Assembly: GCF_014649835.1 (NCBI RefSeq) | Contig: NZ_BMTU01000007.1 | Span: 248,001-312,000 of the forward strand | Origin: Streptomyces pilosus | GTDB lineage: Bacteria; Actinomycetota; Actinomycetes; Streptomycetales; Streptomycetaceae | Direction of reading: 5' to 3' | DNA length: 64,000 nt | In this document: positions 23,487-31,669 of the stretch, in pieces | How positions within the stretch are numbered: the stretch's first letter is position 1 | How the letters are laid out: each line of letters starts with the position of its first letter | The notes under the pieces: model-generated | Told to the model about the DNA's origin: nothing | The model's input: the letters and a program-made list of their open reading frames with translations, nothing else | Databases searched by the model: none | Translations under genes and position numbers: made by a program

Positions 23487-25370
23487 TCAGCCGCCGCCGG
23501 AGGAACCGAGCACCAGGGAGACCTTCCGCTCCTTCCCGTCGCGCTCCACGGTGAGCTCCAGCCGGTCGCCGGGGCGGTGGGCGCGGGTCTTGACGATGAG
23601 TTCCTCGCCGGAGTGGACGCGGCGGCCGTCGACCTCCGTGATGACGTCACCGGCCTTGATGCCCGCCCGGGCGCCGGGGCCTCCGGTGGTGACGGGGGGC
23701 CCGCCGTCACTGCCCTCGGCGGCGACCCGCGCGCCGTCACCGCCGTACTCCATGTCGAGGGTGACGCCGATCACCGGGTGGGTCGCCTTCCCGGTGTTGA
23801 TCAGCTCCTCGGCGACGCGTTTGCCCTGGTTGATCGGGATGGCGAAGCCGAGCCCTATGGAACCGGCCCGGCCGCCGCCGTCGGGGTCGTCGCTGCCGTC
23901 GGCGGAGCGGATCGCGGAGTTGATGCCGATCACCCGGCCCTCGGTGTCGAGCAGGGGGCCGCCGGAGTTGCCGGGGTTGATCGGCGCGTCGGTCTGGAGG
24001 GCGTCGACGTACGACACGTCACTGCCGTCGCCCTTCTCGCCGCCGGCGGTGATGGGCCGCTCGCGGGCGCTGATGATGCCGGAGGTGACGGTGCCCGCCA
24101 GGTCGAAGGGGGCGCCGATGGCGACGACGGGGTCGCCCACGCGCGCGTTGTCGGAGTTGCCGAGGGGCAGCGGGGCGAGGCCGCGGACGCCCTTCACCTT
24201 CACCACGGCGAGGTCGTAGCCGCTGTCCCGGCCGACGACGGTGGCCTCGGCGGTGTCGCCGCTGTGGAAGGTGACGGTGATGTCGCCGTTGTCGCCGGCG
24301 GGCTGGACGACGTGGTCGTTGGTGAGGATGTGGCCGCGCTCGTCGAGCACGAACCCGGTGCCGGTGCCGGCCGCGCCGCCGCCGCTGACGTGCAGGGTGA
24401 CGACGCTGGGCAGGGCCTGGGCGGCGATCCCGGCGACGCTGCCGGGGTCGCGCCCGGCGTCGTTCCTGGCGGCCTGCGGCAGTTCCACGGTCCCGATGCC
24501 GCCGTTGCGCTCCAGGTGGGCGCCGACGATGCCGCCGACGCCGCCGGACACGAGGGCGAGCAGCAGGGCGCCCGCGACCAGCGTCCGCCGGGTGCGTCCG
24601 CGCCGCTGCTCGCGTCCCATCAGGACGGGCTCGGCCTGTTGCAACGGGGTCACCGCCGCCGCGGCCGCCCAGGGGTCGTAGCGGCCCCAGGGGTCGGCGG
24701 CCGGGGTGGCGGCCGGGGCGGCGGCCGCGGGGTCGGGGTGCGCCGGGGCGGGCACGGGCGGGGTGGCGTCCATGACCGGCGGCGGGGCCGCGTCCATGAC
24801 CGGCGGCGGGGCGGCACCCGGCACACCGTGCGCGGGTGTGTTCCCGGGGTGCTGCACGGGCGGCGCGGGCGCCCAGGGGCCCGGTTCGCCGTACGGCGGG
24901 GTGCTGTAGGGGTCGGGGTCGTGCAACGGCCGCACATGGCCCTCGGCCGGCCCGGCCCCGGCGCCCGCGCCTGCCTCTTCGAACGCCGGCCCGCCCTGCG
25001 CGTCGCTCAGGCCGCCCCGCGCGGCCGCGGGGCCCGCGGGGTGTTCGTCGGTGCCCGACGTGTCCGCCGCGGCTCCGGCGGGCGTCCGAGCGGCCGTCCC
25101 GGGGCCGGGCGCGACCGTCCCGTCGGCCCCGTCGGCGGCGGTGGGAAGGGGCGCGGTGCCCTCGTCCGGCGCCCCGGGTCCTGCGGCCGCGGGGGCGGTC
25201 CCGTGGGCGGGGAGGGCGGGTGCGGGGGGCTGGGGGCGTTCGAGTTCGTAGTCGCCCTCGTCGGGGGCGGCTGCCCGGGCAGCCGGGCGCGGCAGTTCGA
25301 AGTCCCCCTCGGGTGGCTCCGGACGCACGGTCGGCTCATCCCCCGGTGGGCCCGGCTTCCCCTGGTTCAT
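23487..25370 (-). CDS. HtrA/DegP-like membrane-anchored serine protease with PDZ domain
   Basis: 627 aa. A 260-residue Pro/Ala-rich cytoplasmic segment precedes one membrane helix (about 262-285), then a trypsin-like domain with His (TNDHVV ~351), Asp (YDLAVVK ~385) and Ser (GNSGGPL ~468), and a PDZ domain (about 535-620, AGIKAGDVITEVDG). It should degrade or refold damaged exported proteins outside the membrane. The ATG (GGGGAGAGC upstream) is preferred to a farther start. It lies 101 bases downstream of the anti-sigma gene in the order sigma / anti-sigma / htrA / tatB. The N-terminal part has a 24-bp tandem duplication (24766-24813). Confidence 0.93.
   Translation of the reverse strand: MNQGKPGPPGDEPTVRPEPPEGDFELPRPAARAAAPDEGDYELERPQPPAPALPAHGTAPAAAGPGAPDEGTAPLPTAADGADGTVAPGPGTAARTPAGAAADTSGTDEHPAGPAAARGGLSDAQGGPAFEEAGAGAGAGPAEGHVRPLHDPDPYSTPPYGEPGPWAPAPPVQHPGNTPAHGVPGAAPPPVMDAAPPPVMDATPPVPAPAHPDPAAAAPAATPAADPWGRYDPWAAAAAVTPLQQAEPVLMGREQRRGRTRRTLVAGALLLALVSGGVGGIVGAHLERNGGIGTVELPQAARNDAGRDPGSVAGIAAQALPSVVTLHVSGGGAAGTGTGFVLDERGHILTNDHVVQPAGDNGDITVTFHSGDTAEATVVGRDSGYDLAVVKVKGVRGLAPLPLGNSDNARVGDPVVAIGAPFDLAGTVTSGIISARERPITAGGEKGDGSDVSYVDALQTDAPINPGNSGGPLLDTEGRVIGINSAIRSADGSDDPDGGGRAGSIGLGFAIPINQGKRVAEELINTGKATHPVIGVTLDMEYGGDGARVAAEGSDGGPPVTTGGPGARAGIKAGDVITEVDGRRVHSGEELIVKTRAHRPGDRLELTVERDGKERKVSLVLGSSGGG
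24766..24813 (-). repeat. 24-bp tandem duplication in the HtrA-like gene
   Basis: Two near-identical adjacent units encoding M-D-A-(A/T)-P-P-P-V in the disordered N-terminal segment; in frame. Confidence 0.7.
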
Positions 25371-25471
25371 GCTCTCCCCACAGCTGGACACTGGCTCGGC
25401 GCCCGGCCGGAGGGGCCTGGGCGCGCCACCGGGAATTCAACCAGGTTCGCGCGCCCCTGCGCAGTGAACCG

Positions 25472-26395
25472 TCAGCGGGCCGTGCGGGAGGTGGCGGTGG
25501 GCGCCGGGGCCGGCGTCGTGGCGGCGGTGACGGGCCCGGGTGCCCGGAGACCGGCGGACGCGGCCCAGGCGGTCAGGGTGAGCGGCGGGGTGGTGCCGAG
25601 CGGACGTATCAGTGGGGAGACGGCTGTCGCGCCGCCCGTGGTGGGTGCCGGGAGGCCGGGCAGCAGGGGTGCGCCGACGGCGATCGGCGCGACGGGGGTG
25701 TGTCCCGTCCCGCTGTGGCCCGCCAGCTGCCCCAGCAGCGGCCCGACGCCGCGACGGCGGGTGTCGGGAGTCGTCGTCGCCGCGCCGGCGCCCTGGGTGC
25801 GCACGGGCGTCACGTTGCTGCCCTTGCCGGAGCCGCGCGTCTCCGCGTCGACGGGTCCGCTCACGGTGACGCCGCCCAGGGCGATCGCGGCCAGCGAGAC
25901 CGCTCCGGCGGCGACGAAGGCGAACCGCAGTCCCCGGGAGGACGGCCGGTCGGTCTCGTGCCGGCCGACGTCGTGCACGCCGGCCGCCGCGGCCACCGGC
26001 GTGTGCCGCCGGACCGGCGTGTAGGCGAACTCGAAGCGCTCGCCGCGCCTGGGCCCGAAGACCCCGGACGCGCCGAAACGGCCGGAGGCGCCGCCGGGCA
26101 GCCCTGCGCCGCCCAGCGGTGAGCCGCCGTCGCCGAGGTCGCCCCCGCCGGGCAGCCCCTGGAGGCGGGCCAGGAAGCTCTCGGAGGGCGGCGGCGGGGC
26201 CGCCTCCGCGAAGACGTTCTTCAGACGGCGCTGCGCGTCCACCTCCGCCTTGCACTTGGCGCAGGTGGCGACGTGCGCGAGGACGCGCTCACGCGCGTCG
26301 TGACCGAGCTCCCCGTCCACCAGGGCGGAGAGTCGGTCTCCCAGGTGCTGCTCTGCGAGGTGTCCCTCGGCCGACTTCGGCTGTGAACCGCTCAC
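25472..26395 (-). CDS. ZAS-type anti-sigma factor (RseA-like)
   Basis: 307 aa. Residues 13-55 form a zinc-binding anti-sigma domain: H-x3-x..C-x2-C ending VLAHVATCAKCKAEVDAQRRL. A Gly-rich linker follows, one membrane helix (about 152-173, FAFVAAGAVSLAAIALGGV) and a Pro/Thr-rich extracytoplasmic tail. It should hold the adjacent ECF sigma factor inactive until an envelope or redox signal. Its GTG overlaps the sigma stop (GTGA, 4 bases), so the two are translated together. Confidence 0.9.
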   Translation of the reverse strand: MSGSQPKSAEGHLAEQHLGDRLSALVDGELGHDARERVLAHVATCAKCKAEVDAQRRLKNVFAEAAPPPPSESFLARLQGLPGGGDLGDGGSPLGGAGLPGGASGRFGASGVFGPRRGERFEFAYTPVRRHTPVAAAAGVHDVGRHETDRPSSRGLRFAFVAAGAVSLAAIALGGVTVSGPVDAETRGSGKGSNVTPVRTQGAGAATTTPDTRRRGVGPLLGQLAGHSGTGHTPVAPIAVGAPLLPGLPAPTTGGATAVSPLIRPLGTTPPLTLTAWAASAGLRAPGPVTAATTPAPAPTATSRTAR

Positions 26396-27270
26396 GCGCT
26401 CGCGCCCCCTCCTCCCAGTGCGGGAACACGCGGCACGAAGGAGCGGCGCTCCGCGCGTGCCTTGGGCGAACGGTGCGCGAGGGCCTTGCGCAGCTGGGAA
26501 CGGCCGCGGTGGATCCGGGACCGGACGGTGCCGAGCTTCACGCCCAGGGTGGCCGCGATCTCCTCGTACGACAGCCCTTCGATGTCGCACAGCACGACGG
26601 CGGCGCGGAACTCGGGGGCGAGGGTGTCGAGGGCCTGCTGGACGTCCGCGTCGAAGTGGGCGTCGTTGAACGCCTGCTGCGGCGTGGGCTCCTTGCTGGG
26701 CAGCCGCTCGGCCGCGTCGTCGCCGAGCGCGTCGAAGCGGATGCGCTGCTTGCGGCGGACCATGTCCAGGAAGAGGTTGGTGGTGATGCGGTGCAGCCAG
26801 CCCTCGAAGGTGCCCGGCGTGTACGTGGACAGGGAGCGGAAGACGCGGACGAAGACCTCCTGGGTGAGGTCCTCGGCGTCGTGCTGGTTGCCCGTGAGCC
26901 GGTAGGCGAGCCGGTAGACCCGGCCGCTGTGCATGCTGACGATCTCCTCCCAGGTGGGCGGAGTCCACGCCTGCCCGTCCGCGTCGCCGGAGAAGGTGGC
27001 GGTCTGGGCCGGGTCGCCGGCGCGGTCGTGGTCAGCTGCGGTGTCGTTCACGGATTTCGGCCTGCCCGCCGATCCGAGGATGCGCCGCAGCACTCCTCCG
27101 CGATCCACAGGTGCAGCCGCACCTCCCCTGTCGGCTCTGGTGGTGTCCAGTGGAGCCCCTACCATAGCCACCTCGCCCGTTAGCTCCGGATAAGCGGTTT
27201 TACGAGAATTTGATCTGGGGTGCCACGGCTCGTACGACTGCGTCAGCACTTGCTCGGCGTCCTCGTCCAC
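26392..27270 (-). CDS. ECF RNA polymerase sigma factor (SigE/RpoE group)
   Basis: 292 aa from the GTG at 27270. Sigma region 2 spans about 110-175 (MHSGRVYRLAYRLTGNQHDAEDLTQEVFVRVF, then TFEGWLHRITTNLFLDMVRRK), region 4 about 220-275 (EFRAAVVLCDIEGLSYEEIAATLGVKLGTVRSRIHRGR). The N-terminal ~105 residues are an extra, poorly structured extension. GTG 27270 has GGGGGGCAGG upstream, but an ATG at 27165 with GAGGTGG is also good, so two isoforms are possible. Gene order O-methyltransferase / sigma / anti-sigma / htrA / tatB is that of mycobacterial sigE. I avoid the name sigE because Streptomyces uses it for another gene. Confidence 0.93.
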   Translation of the reverse strand: MDEDAEQVLTQSYEPWHPRSNSRKTAYPELTGEVAMVGAPLDTTRADRGGAAAPVDRGGVLRRILGSAGRPKSVNDTAADHDRAGDPAQTATFSGDADGQAWTPPTWEEIVSMHSGRVYRLAYRLTGNQHDAEDLTQEVFVRVFRSLSTYTPGTFEGWLHRITTNLFLDMVRRKQRIRFDALGDDAAERLPSKEPTPQQAFNDAHFDADVQQALDTLAPEFRAAVVLCDIEGLSYEEIAATLGVKLGTVRSRIHRGRSQLRKALAHRSPKARAERRSFVPRVPALGGGGASA

Positions 27271-27393
27271 TACCTGCCCCCCGTCATGGCACGCACCGCG
27301 TCCTCACCCCTTTAAACGACCGGTCCCATCTGCGGGTTCCCGACGCCAACGGATACAGTCACGCCCAGGCAACCACGGGGACAGGAGAGGGTC

Positions 27394-28026
27394 ATTACCG
27401 CCAACCGGCAGACGAGCTGGGCGTTCGCCGACGCCTATGTCGCCGAGGACGAGGCGCTGCACTGGGCCCGGGACCGGGCCCGCGACGCAGGCCTGCGCTC
27501 GGTGTCGCCCGGCACGGGCGCGGCCCTGCGGTTGCTCGCCGCCAGCGTGGACGCCAAGGCGGTCGCGGAGATCGGCACCGGCTGCGGCGTCTCCGGGATC
27601 CACCTGCTGCACGGCATGCGGCCGGACGGCGTGCTGACCACGGTCGACCAGGAGCCGGAGCACCAGCAGTCCGCCCGTCAGGCGTTCCGCGAGGCCGGCT
27701 TCGCCGGCAACCGGGCCCGTTTCATCCCCGGCCGGGCGTTGGACGTGCTGCCCCGCCTCGCGGACGCCGGTTACGACCTCGTGTTCTGTGACGGTGACCG
27801 GCAGGAGTACCAGGACTATCTCGCCGAATCGTTGCGTCTGCTGCGCCCTGGAGGCCTGGTCGCCTTCGAAGGCCTCTTCGCGAACGGACGCACGGTGGAC
27901 TCCGGCCCGCAGCCCTCGGAGGTGCTGCGGCTGCGCGAGCTGGTGCGCACCGTCCGCGAGAGCCAGGAACTGGTGTCGTCCCTGCTGCCGGTGGGGGACG
28001 GGCTCCTGTGCGCCGTCAAACGGTGA
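27394..28026 (+). CDS. O-methyltransferase family protein (Rv1220c-like), apparent ATT start
   Basis: 210 aa. SAM-dependent class I methyltransferase fold: SPGTGAALRLLAA, motif I AEIGTGCGVSG (~residue 63), acidic TTVDQEP, YDLVFCDGDRQEY (~132) and LRLLRPGGLVAFEG. It groups with the catechol/caffeoyl-CoA O-methyltransferase family; acceptor unknown. There is no ATG or GTG in frame that retains the N-terminal helices; ATT at 27394 is placed 4-6 bases after GGAGAGG and gives MITANRQTSWAFADAYV. The same family sits divergently beside sigE in mycobacteria. Confidence 0.88.
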   Translation: MTANRQTSWAFADAYVAEDEALHWARDRARDAGLRSVSPGTGAALRLLAASVDAKAVAEIGTGCGVSGIHLLHGMRPDGVLTTVDQEPEHQQSARQAFREAGFAGNRARFIPGRALDVLPRLADAGYDLVFCDGDRQEYQDYLAESLRLLRPGGLVAFEGLFANGRTVDSGPQPSEVLRLRELVRTVRESQELVSSLLPVGDGLLCAVKR

Positions 28027-28075
28027 CCGGCCGGCCCCGGTGACATCCCGGCGCGCCCCGCGCCCGTACGCGAAA

Positions 28076-28113
28076 CAGCCGCCCCGGCACCGCGTGCGGC
28101 ACCGGGGCGGCTG
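28076..28113. terminator. Terminator hairpin after the O-methyltransferase gene
   Basis: 12-bp stem (CAGCCGCCCCGG / CCGGGGCGGCTG) with a 14-base loop that itself can pair (CCGC/GCGG); lies between convergent genes. Confidence 0.8.
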
Positions 28114-28135
28114 AAAGGGTATGGTCGCTTGCGCG

Positions 28136-28303
28136 TCAGCCGACGACCTTCTTGAGGGCGTCGCCGAGCGCGTCGGCCTCGTCCGGGGTCAGCTCGACGA
28201 CGAGCCGACCGCCGCCTTCGAGCGGAACGCGCATGACGATGCCCCGCCCCTCCTTGGTCACCTCGAGCGGGCCATCACCCGTCCGCGGCTTCATGGCCGC
28301 CAT
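28136..28303 (-). CDS. DUF3117 family small protein (Rv1211-like)
   Basis: 55 aa, MAAMKPRTGDGPLEVTKEGR..., a tightly conserved actinobacterial family of unknown function; the C-terminal half predicts a beta-hairpin followed by a helix (ELTPDEADALGDALKKVV). ATG with GGAAGGGGA upstream. Its mycobacterial counterpart lies between tagA and sigE, as here. Confidence 0.9.
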   Translation of the reverse strand: MAAMKPRTGDGPLEVTKEGRGIVMRVPLEGGGRLVVELTPDEADALGDALKKVVG

Positions 28304-28682
28304 GCTCGTTCCCCTTCCTGAAACCCGGCTAAACCGTCTGAGCCGACGGCCCATTGAAGGGCACCTGCGGTCCTTGAAGCAGGACACACGCCACCGGCAT
28401 CGAACACATTGCTTCCAGGCCATTATCCCGCATGGCAGGACCCGATGACCAACATCAGTAGGCATCGCTTGGGCAACGCGCGCGAGCAAAACCACTCAAA
28501 GCGGCGATGTGACTGCGATACTTCGCCGCCGCACTCCGTTCGGGCGACCGGAAACGGGCCCGGATCGTTTGACGCAGCTCACACGGAGGGCGTGCGCCAC
28601 GGCCGGTGATCTCCGTCATGCTGTCCAGCAGACGGGGACGCGTGCACCGGAACGTCCCGAGCCGCACACGGAGGGATACACC
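28304..28682. other. Intergenic spacer, no gene seen
   Basis: 379 bases between divergent DUF3117 and enoyl-CoA hydratase genes. It is somewhat less GC-rich (28330-28500), as expected for a promoter region, but I could not pick a convincing -35/-10 pair. No conserved RNA structure recognised. Confidence 0.5.
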
Positions 28683-29486
28683 ATGGCCGACACCGTGCTC
28701 TACGAGGTGAGCGACGGACTCGCGACGATCACGCTGAACCGCCCCGAGGCGATGAACGCGCTGAACGTCGCGGCGAAGGTCGCCCTCCGGGACGCGGTCC
28801 GCTCCGCCGCCGCCGACGACGCCGTACGGGCCGTGCTGCTGACCGCGGCCGGTGACCGGGCGTTCTGCGTGGGGCAGGACCTCAAGGAGCACATCGGGCT
28901 GCTGATCGAGGACCGGGAGACCGGTTCGGGGCAGACCATGAGCACGGTGCGCGAGCACTACAACCCGATCGTGAAGGCCATCGCCGGGGCCCCGAAGCCG
29001 GTGGTCGCGGCGGTGAACGGGGTCGCGGCGGGCGCCGGCTTCGGGTTCGCGCTGGCGGCGGACTACCGGATCGTCGCGGACACGGCGGCGTTCAACACCT
29101 CGTTCGCGGGGGTGGCGCTGACCGCCGACTCGGGCATCTCCTGGACGCTGCCGCGGGTGGTCGGCCCCGGGCGCGCCACCGACCTGCTGCTCTTCCCGCG
29201 CGGCATCTCCGCGCAGGAGGCGTACGAGCTGGGCATCGCCAACCGTCTGGTGCCGGCGGCGGAGCTCCGCGCGGAGGCGGAGAAGGTGGCCCGCGCGCTG
29301 GCCGAGGGGCCGACGGTGGCGTACGCGGCGCTGAAGGAGTCCGTGGCGTACGGGCTGAGCCATTCGCTGGAGGAGGCGCTGGAGAAGGAGGACGAGCTGC
29401 AGACCCGGGCGGGCTCCTCCGAGGACCACGCGATCGCGGTGCGGGCGTTCGTGAACAAGGAGAAGCCGCGGTACCTGGGCCGGTGA
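28683..29486 (+). CDS. Enoyl-CoA hydratase/isomerase family (PaaG/PaaF-like)
   Basis: 267 aa, crotonase fold. CoA/oxyanion motifs: NRPEAMNALN, A-F-C-V-G-Q-D-L (~57-63) and NGVAAGAGFGFALAADYRI (~110-128). The residue after the second Gly-rich loop is followed by FAGVALTADSGISWTLPRVVG, with Asp where isomerases of the PaaG type keep an acidic catalyst. It acts in fatty-acid or phenylacetate beta-oxidation type chemistry; exact substrate is unclear. ATG with GGAGGGATA upstream. Confidence 0.88.
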   Translation: MADTVLYEVSDGLATITLNRPEAMNALNVAAKVALRDAVRSAAADDAVRAVLLTAAGDRAFCVGQDLKEHIGLLIEDRETGSGQTMSTVREHYNPIVKAIAGAPKPVVAAVNGVAAGAGFGFALAADYRIVADTAAFNTSFAGVALTADSGISWTLPRVVGPGRATDLLLFPRGISAQEAYELGIANRLVPAAELRAEAEKVARALAEGPTVAYAALKESVAYGLSHSLEEALEKEDELQTRAGSSEDHAIAVRAFVNKEKPRYLGR

Positions 29487-29526
29487 GGTGTGCCTGCGGC
29501 GCTGTCGTGGGGTGGGGTCCGTTCGG

Positions 29527-29640
29527 GGCCGGGCGCGCAGTTCCCCGCGCCCCTTGGGGGGCTGCGGCGCCGTTCTGAGTGCGGGTTCGTCGTGGCCGGG
29601 CGCGCAGTTCCCCGCGCCCCTTGAGGGGCTGCGGCGCCGT
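29527..29640. repeat. Two tandem copies of a Streptomyces REP-like element
   Basis: GGCCGGGCGCGCAGTTCCCC and the following CGCGCCCCTTG occur at 29527 and again at 29594 (67-base period), each followed by GGGGGGCTGCGGCGCCGT-like sequence. This element recurs between genes in many Streptomyces chromosomes and lies here between two convergent genes. Confidence 0.85.
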
Positions 29641-29649
29641 CTCAGGTGC

Positions 29650-30240
29650 TCAGGGGGTGCTTCTCATCGCGCAGGTTTCCAGGTGGTCGTTGACGAGCCC
29701 GCAGGCCTGCATGAGGGCGTACGCCGTGGTCGGGCCGACGAAGCGCACGCCCCGCTTCTTGAGGTCCTTGGACAGCGCCGTCGACTCGGGGGTCACCGCC
29801 GGGACGTCGGTGAGGGCCTTCGGTGCGGGGCGGCCGGCCGGGTCGGGGGCGTACGACCAGACCAGGGCGTCCAGGGCGCCCGGTTCCCACGTGGCCAACA
29901 GGCGCGCGTTGGCGAGCGTCGCGTCGATCTTGGCGCGGTTGCGGATGATGCCGGTGTCGGCCAGCAGGCGCTCGCGGTCGGTGTCGGTGAACTCCGCGAC
30001 CGCGGCGATCCGGAAGCCGGCGAAGGCGGCGCGGAAGCCGGGGCGGCGCCGCAGGATGGTGATCCAGGACAGGCCGGACTGGAACGCCTCCAGGCTGAGC
30101 CGCTCGAACAGGGCGTCGTCCCCGCGCACCGGGCGGCCCCACTCCTCGTCGTGGTACGCCACGTAGTCCGGGGTGGACAGGGCCCAGGGGCAGCGCGGGA
30201 GACCGTCCGGGCCGGCGGGGGCCTGTGCCGCCCCGGTCAC
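29650..30240 (-). CDS. tag: DNA-3-methyladenine glycosylase I (Tag)
   Basis: 196 aa. Tag hallmarks: RCPWALSTPDYVAYHDEEWG at 15-34, FERLSLEAFQSGLSWITIL with the substrate-binding Glu/Trp, and a C-terminal zinc clasp (VNDHLETC). It removes N3-methyladenine from DNA. The GTG overlaps the stop of the DivIVA-domain gene (GTGA). The mycobacterial tagA (Rv1210) is in the same relative position. Confidence 0.95.
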   Translation of the reverse strand: MTGAAQAPAGPDGLPRCPWALSTPDYVAYHDEEWGRPVRGDDALFERLSLEAFQSGLSWITILRRRPGFRAAFAGFRIAAVAEFTDTDRERLLADTGIIRNRAKIDATLANARLLATWEPGALDALVWSYAPDPAGRPAPKALTDVPAVTPESTALSKDLKKRGVRFVGPTTAYALMQACGLVNDHLETCAMRSTP

Positions 30241-30599
30241 GGCTGCTCGTCCTCGTGGTGCGGGGCGGGCTTCTCCAGGGACATGTGCGCGGCCGCGGCG
30301 CGGGCGCCGGCCAGCGCGGACTCCAGGTCGGCGATCCGGGCGTCGCGCTCGGCGAGCTCGGCGCCGAGGCGGCCGAGGGCGTCGTCCACGTCGGCCATGC
30401 GGTAGCCGCGGGCGGCGAGCGGGAAGCGCAGGCCGTCCACGTCCGCGCGGCTGACCGGCCGGTCCGGCGGGAGGTGGTCGACCAGACGCTCGGGGGCGGC
30501 GTCGGGCAGCGGGCCGTTGTCGCCGCCGCCCACCACGGCGAGGGTCACCGCGGCGACCACGACGGCGAGCGCCACGACCAGGAAGAGGAACATAACCAT
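30237..30599 (-). CDS. DivIVA-domain membrane protein (Rv1209-like)
   Basis: 120 aa. One N-terminal membrane helix (about 3-25, MVMFLFLVVALAVVVAAVTL), then a short DivIVA-like stretch (RGYRMADVDDALGRLGAEL, ~66-84) and a coiled-coil helix. It may mark curved membrane or tether cell-wall factors; inferred from domain only. ATG at 30599, with a second Met two codons on. Translationally coupled to tag. Confidence 0.85.
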   Translation of the reverse strand: MVMFLFLVVALAVVVAAVTLAVVGGGDNGPLPDAAPERLVDHLPPDRPVSRADVDGLRFPLAARGYRMADVDDALGRLGAELAERDARIADLESALAGARAAAAHMSLEKPAPHHEDEQP

Positions 30600-30733
30600 C
30601 GCCGGGGCCCCCACGGTCGGATGAGTCGGAGTCGGATGTGTGGCTCCGATCGTGCCATGCGAGTCTGACACCCGGGGCCGCCGGGCGGACGCGGCCGGCC
30701 CGGGACGGACGCACGAGGAAGAGGTCACGAGGG

Positions 30734-31594
30734 ATGCTCAGGCTGGGCAGGCGGGAATTCGCACCGCACGAGCGGGTGATCATGGCGATCGTGAACCGGA
30801 CCCCGGACTCCTTCTACGACCAGGGCGCCACGTTCCGCGACGAGCCGGCGCTCACGCGGGTGGAGCAGGCCGTGGCGGAGGGTGCCGCGATCATCGACAT
30901 CGGCGGGGTGAAGGCCGGCCCCGGCGAGGAGGTGTCCGCGGAGGAGGAGGCGCGGCGGACCGTCGGCTTCGTCGCCGAGGTGCGGCGGCGCTTCCCGGAC
31001 GTCGTGATCAGCGTGGACACCTGGCGGCACGAGGTCGGTGAGGCGGTGTGCGCGGCGGGCGCGGACGTCCTGAACGACGCGTGGGGCGGGGTCGACCCGC
31101 GGCTCGCGGAGGTCGCCGCGCGGTACGGGGCCGGGCTGGTGTGCACCCACACGGGCGGTTCGCAGCCGCGGACGCGGCCGCACCGGGTGGCGTACGACGA
31201 CGTCATGGCCGACATCCTCGACGTGACGGTGGGGCTGGCGGAGCGGGCGGTGTCGCTGGGGGTGGCGCGGGAGTCGGTGATGATCGATCCGGGGCACGAC
31301 TTCGGGAAGAACACCCGGCACAGTCTCGAGGCGACGCGGCGGCTGGGGGAGATGGTGGACACCGGGTGGCCGGTGCTGGTGTCGCTGTCCAACAAGGACT
31401 TCGTCGGGGAGACGCTGGACCGGCCGGTCAAGGAGCGGGTGGTGGGGACGCTCGCCACGACGGCGGTGTCGGCGTGGCTGGGGGCGCAGGTGTACCGGGT
31501 GCACGAGGTCGCGGAGACGCGGCAGGTGCTGGACATGGTGTCCGCGATCGCCGGGGAGCGGGAGCCGGCCGTGGCACGGCGGGGACTTGCGTAG
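30734..31594 (+). CDS. Dihydropteroate synthase family protein (FolP2-like)
   Basis: 286 aa TIM barrel. IVNRTPDSFYDQG corresponds to the pterin-site loop 1, IDIGGVKAGPGEE to loop 2, and LVSLSNKDFVGE to the catalytic Lys loop. Loop 1 reads SFYDQG rather than the SFSDGG of standard DHPS, and loop 2 lacks the usual STRPG, the pattern of the mycobacterial FolP2 (Rv1207) group, which lacks demonstrable DHPS activity. I therefore leave the product at family level. ATG with GAGG 9 bases upstream. Confidence 0.85.
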   Translation: MLRLGRREFAPHERVIMAIVNRTPDSFYDQGATFRDEPALTRVEQAVAEGAAIIDIGGVKAGPGEEVSAEEEARRTVGFVAEVRRRFPDVVISVDTWRHEVGEAVCAAGADVLNDAWGGVDPRLAEVAARYGAGLVCTHTGGSQPRTRPHRVAYDDVMADILDVTVGLAERAVSLGVARESVMIDPGHDFGKNTRHSLEATRRLGEMVDTGWPVLVSLSNKDFVGETLDRPVKERVVGTLATTAVSAWLGAQVYRVHEVAETRQVLDMVSAIAGEREPAVARRGLA

Positions 31595-31669
31595 GGGCCG
31601 GCCGGGGCCGGCGGGCGGGGGCGCCGCGCTGCTCCCGCCCCGCCGCCGCTCCCGTGCCCGGGGCCCTCG

